A stretch of 24,215 bases of DNA, taken from NCBI GenBank assembly GCA_002378125.1, contig DFRF01000202.1, positions 1 through 24,215 on the forward strand, in the 5' to 3' direction. The notes below the pieces were generated by a model. It was not told the origin of the DNA. It worked only from the letters and a program-made list of their open reading frames with translations, and ran no database searches. Below, in pieces: positions 22,975 through 24,215 of this stretch. The DNA is from Rhodospirillaceae bacterium UBA3470 (GTDB lineage Bacteria; Pseudomonadota; Alphaproteobacteria; Rhodospirillales; Casp-alpha2). Made by a program: the position numbers and the translations under genes. The first letter of the stretch is position 1; the number at the start of each line of letters is the position of its first letter.

Positions 22975-24215
22975 TTAAGCTCCTGAAGGTTGGCTAAGCT
23001 GGAAGACGGACGCTACCGCATTTGCGTCTTCAAGCGTTAATATAGCATCCGCCAGGCGGATCCGGCGCGCTTCATCAAGATAAGGTGCGCAAAGGCTGTC
23101 GAATTTAGCGCGGAACTCATCCGTGGTCATGAAATTATCTGGCTCGCCCTTTGGCACCTCGACGAAAGTGCCAAACTCACCGGTACTAGTCGTGATCCGT
23201 ACCGAGCCAGACATATTCGCCGGGTAGGCCGCCTCAGCTTTGGCGTCGTGAACGGTGGAAACTTTTCGGCATAGAGCGCGGGTGTCTTCATCGTTCAAAT
23301 GCTTGGCGTAATCGTCCCACGCCATGTTGCCTTCGCGGAGCACCACGGCGGCGCAGAACGGCATCGAAAACTGGCCATCGACGACACTATCAGGGTTGAT
23401 CTTGACGTCTAGAGGCTGGCCGATGATCTTACAGCCGGTTTCTGGAAGTCCGATCTCCACGGCCTCGATGTTCTCTGGCGCGATACCGTGTTCTTTGGTC
23501 AGTGCCACCAGACCGTCCATGGCCGCATGGCTGTAACGGCAGGACGGATAGGGCTTTACCGCAAGACCAAGGGTCTCCCAATGCTCGCCCAGACGGTCTG
23601 TGACCTTGGCCCCATCCGGGTTCGGCGCATAGGCGGAGAGGAACCCCCAATTGCCCTCAAAGGCCTCTTGCGGCCCCTTGAAACCCTCGGCAGCTAGGGT
23701 GGCACAGATCAAACCGTTCTGGGCTGCCTGCCCCACGTGACTGCGTTTGGTCCATGACCCGTCAGCCAGAAACTGCATGGATCCGGCCGCTTGGCTTAGG
23801 GCAATACCGAAGGCACTTTGGATGCCGACGCCATCCAGGCCCAGCAATCGGCCTGCCGCCGCTGCCGCACCGAAAACGCCACAGGTGGCCGTTGGGTGGA
23901 ACCCCCGATCATAGTGTTCCGAGGGATTGAGTGCCAGGGCCAGGCGTATCTGCACCTCATAGCCAGCAACACAGGCGGCGATCAGATCTCGGCCTGACGA
24001 TCCAGCCATCTCGGCCGCGGTCAGGGCTGCCGGCACGATAGGCGCGGATGAGTGAAGCGACCCAGCGGCGTGCGTATCGTCAAAGTCCAGAGAATGGGCC
24101 AAGGTGCCGTTAACCAGGGCCGCAGCCGTCGGCGCGTAGGCTTGTGTATCCCCCATCACCGAACAATCACCTGACGCAAGGCCCAGACGCTCAACGGCAG
24201 AAATCATGCTGGCCG
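22975..24215 (-). CDS. MmgE/PrpD-family protein, 5' end outside the window
   Basis: The visible 413 codons carry the MmgE/PrpD fold but lack the usual first 40-50 residues; the frame stays open to the window edge, so the gene is cut and not truncated in nature. From the ATG at 24207 the motifs are NGTLAHSLDFDDTH (34-47) with the Asp-x3-Thr pair known from cis-aconitate decarboxylase, and GFHPTATCG, whose His matches another active-site position. The family includes 2-methylcitrate dehydratase, cis-aconitate decarboxylase (which makes itaconate) and iminodisuccinate epimerase. No prpB or prpC is visible. It is the first visible gene of the minus-strand operon with MaoC, acyl-CoA dehydrogenase and CoA-transferase. 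Its reaction is open, but the neighbours point to short dicarboxylic acids. Confidence 0.9.
   Translation of the reverse strand, partial: ASMISAVERLGLASGDCSVMGDTQAYAPTAAALVNGTLAHSLDFDDTHAAGSLHSSAPIVPAALTAAEMAGSSGRDLIAACVAGYEVQIRLALALNPSEHYDRGFHPTATCGVFGAAAAAGRLLGLDGVGIQSAFGIALSQAAGSMQFLADGSWTKRSHVGQAAQNGLICATLAAEGFKGPQEAFEGNWGFLSAYAPNPDGAKVTDRLGEHWETLGLAVKPYPSCRYSHAAMDGLVALTKEHGIAPENIEAVEIGLPETGCKIIGQPLDVKINPDSVVDGQFSMPFCAAVVLREGNMAWDDYAKHLNDEDTRALCRKVSTVHDAKAEAAYPANMSGSVRITTSTGEFGTFVEVPKGEPDNFMTTDEFRAKFDSLCAPYLDEARRIRLADAILTLEDANAVASVFQLSQPSGA

Overview
The window is a GC-rich chromosomal segment with dense genes, short gaps and ATG/GTG starts behind AGGAG-like ribosome binding sites. The mix of genes (BenE-type transporter, several CoA-ester enzymes, an RhlE-like helicase, ArsD/ArsA, a CaiB/BaiF CoA-transferase) suggests a heterotrophic alphaproteobacterium, perhaps of the Rhodospirillales group. 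That placement is inferred from gene content and base composition; no rRNA or marker gene is present. I see no tRNA, rRNA, CRISPR array, insertion sequence or phage gene.

Layout. (1) 19-1254: an MFS transporter on the minus strand, divergent from a plus-strand operon (1380-5189) of a crotonase-fold protein, a GT4 glycosyltransferase and a BenE-type transporter. (2) 5300-8066, plus strand: a succinate-semialdehyde-type aldehyde dehydrogenase, a 538-base stretch with no gene I can name, and an SDR-fold protein. (3) 14493 down to 8101, minus strand: arsD, arsA, a MarR-family regulator gene broken by an in-frame TGA, an EmrA/HlyD-type membrane-fusion protein, an isocitrate/isopropylmalate-type dehydrogenase and a class V aminotransferase. 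(4) 14764-16380, plus strand: a GMC flavoprotein, convergent with a DEAD-box RNA helicase (16396-17673, minus). (5) 18194-19933, plus strand: a ThDP-dependent enzyme, convergent with region 6. (6) 24215 down to 19973, minus strand: MmgE/PrpD-family protein (cut by the window edge), MaoC-type hydratase, acyl-CoA dehydrogenase and CaiB/BaiF CoA-transferase, very tightly packed.

How the genes may work together. Most of the window looks like accessory catabolism of organic acids: uptake (MFS, BenE), aldehyde and alcohol oxidation (ALDH, GMC) and CoA-ester chemistry. The family set in region 6 is what one expects for a short branched dicarboxylic acid route such as itaconate/mesaconate breakdown, although the expected lyase is not in view. 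Region 3 begins as an arsenite-handling unit that has the ATPase and metallochaperone but no visible pump or ArsR. It is followed by an efflux adaptor whose inner-membrane partner is also not visible and whose likely regulator gene is interrupted.

Most notable points: a MarR gene with TGA at a position that is normally Trp; an SDR with the whole Asn-Ser-Tyr-Lys tetrad replaced; a crotonase lacking both catalytic glutamates and tightly linked to a glycosyltransferase; a 39-base dyad in the arsD/GMC intergenic region; and the itaconate-like operon.
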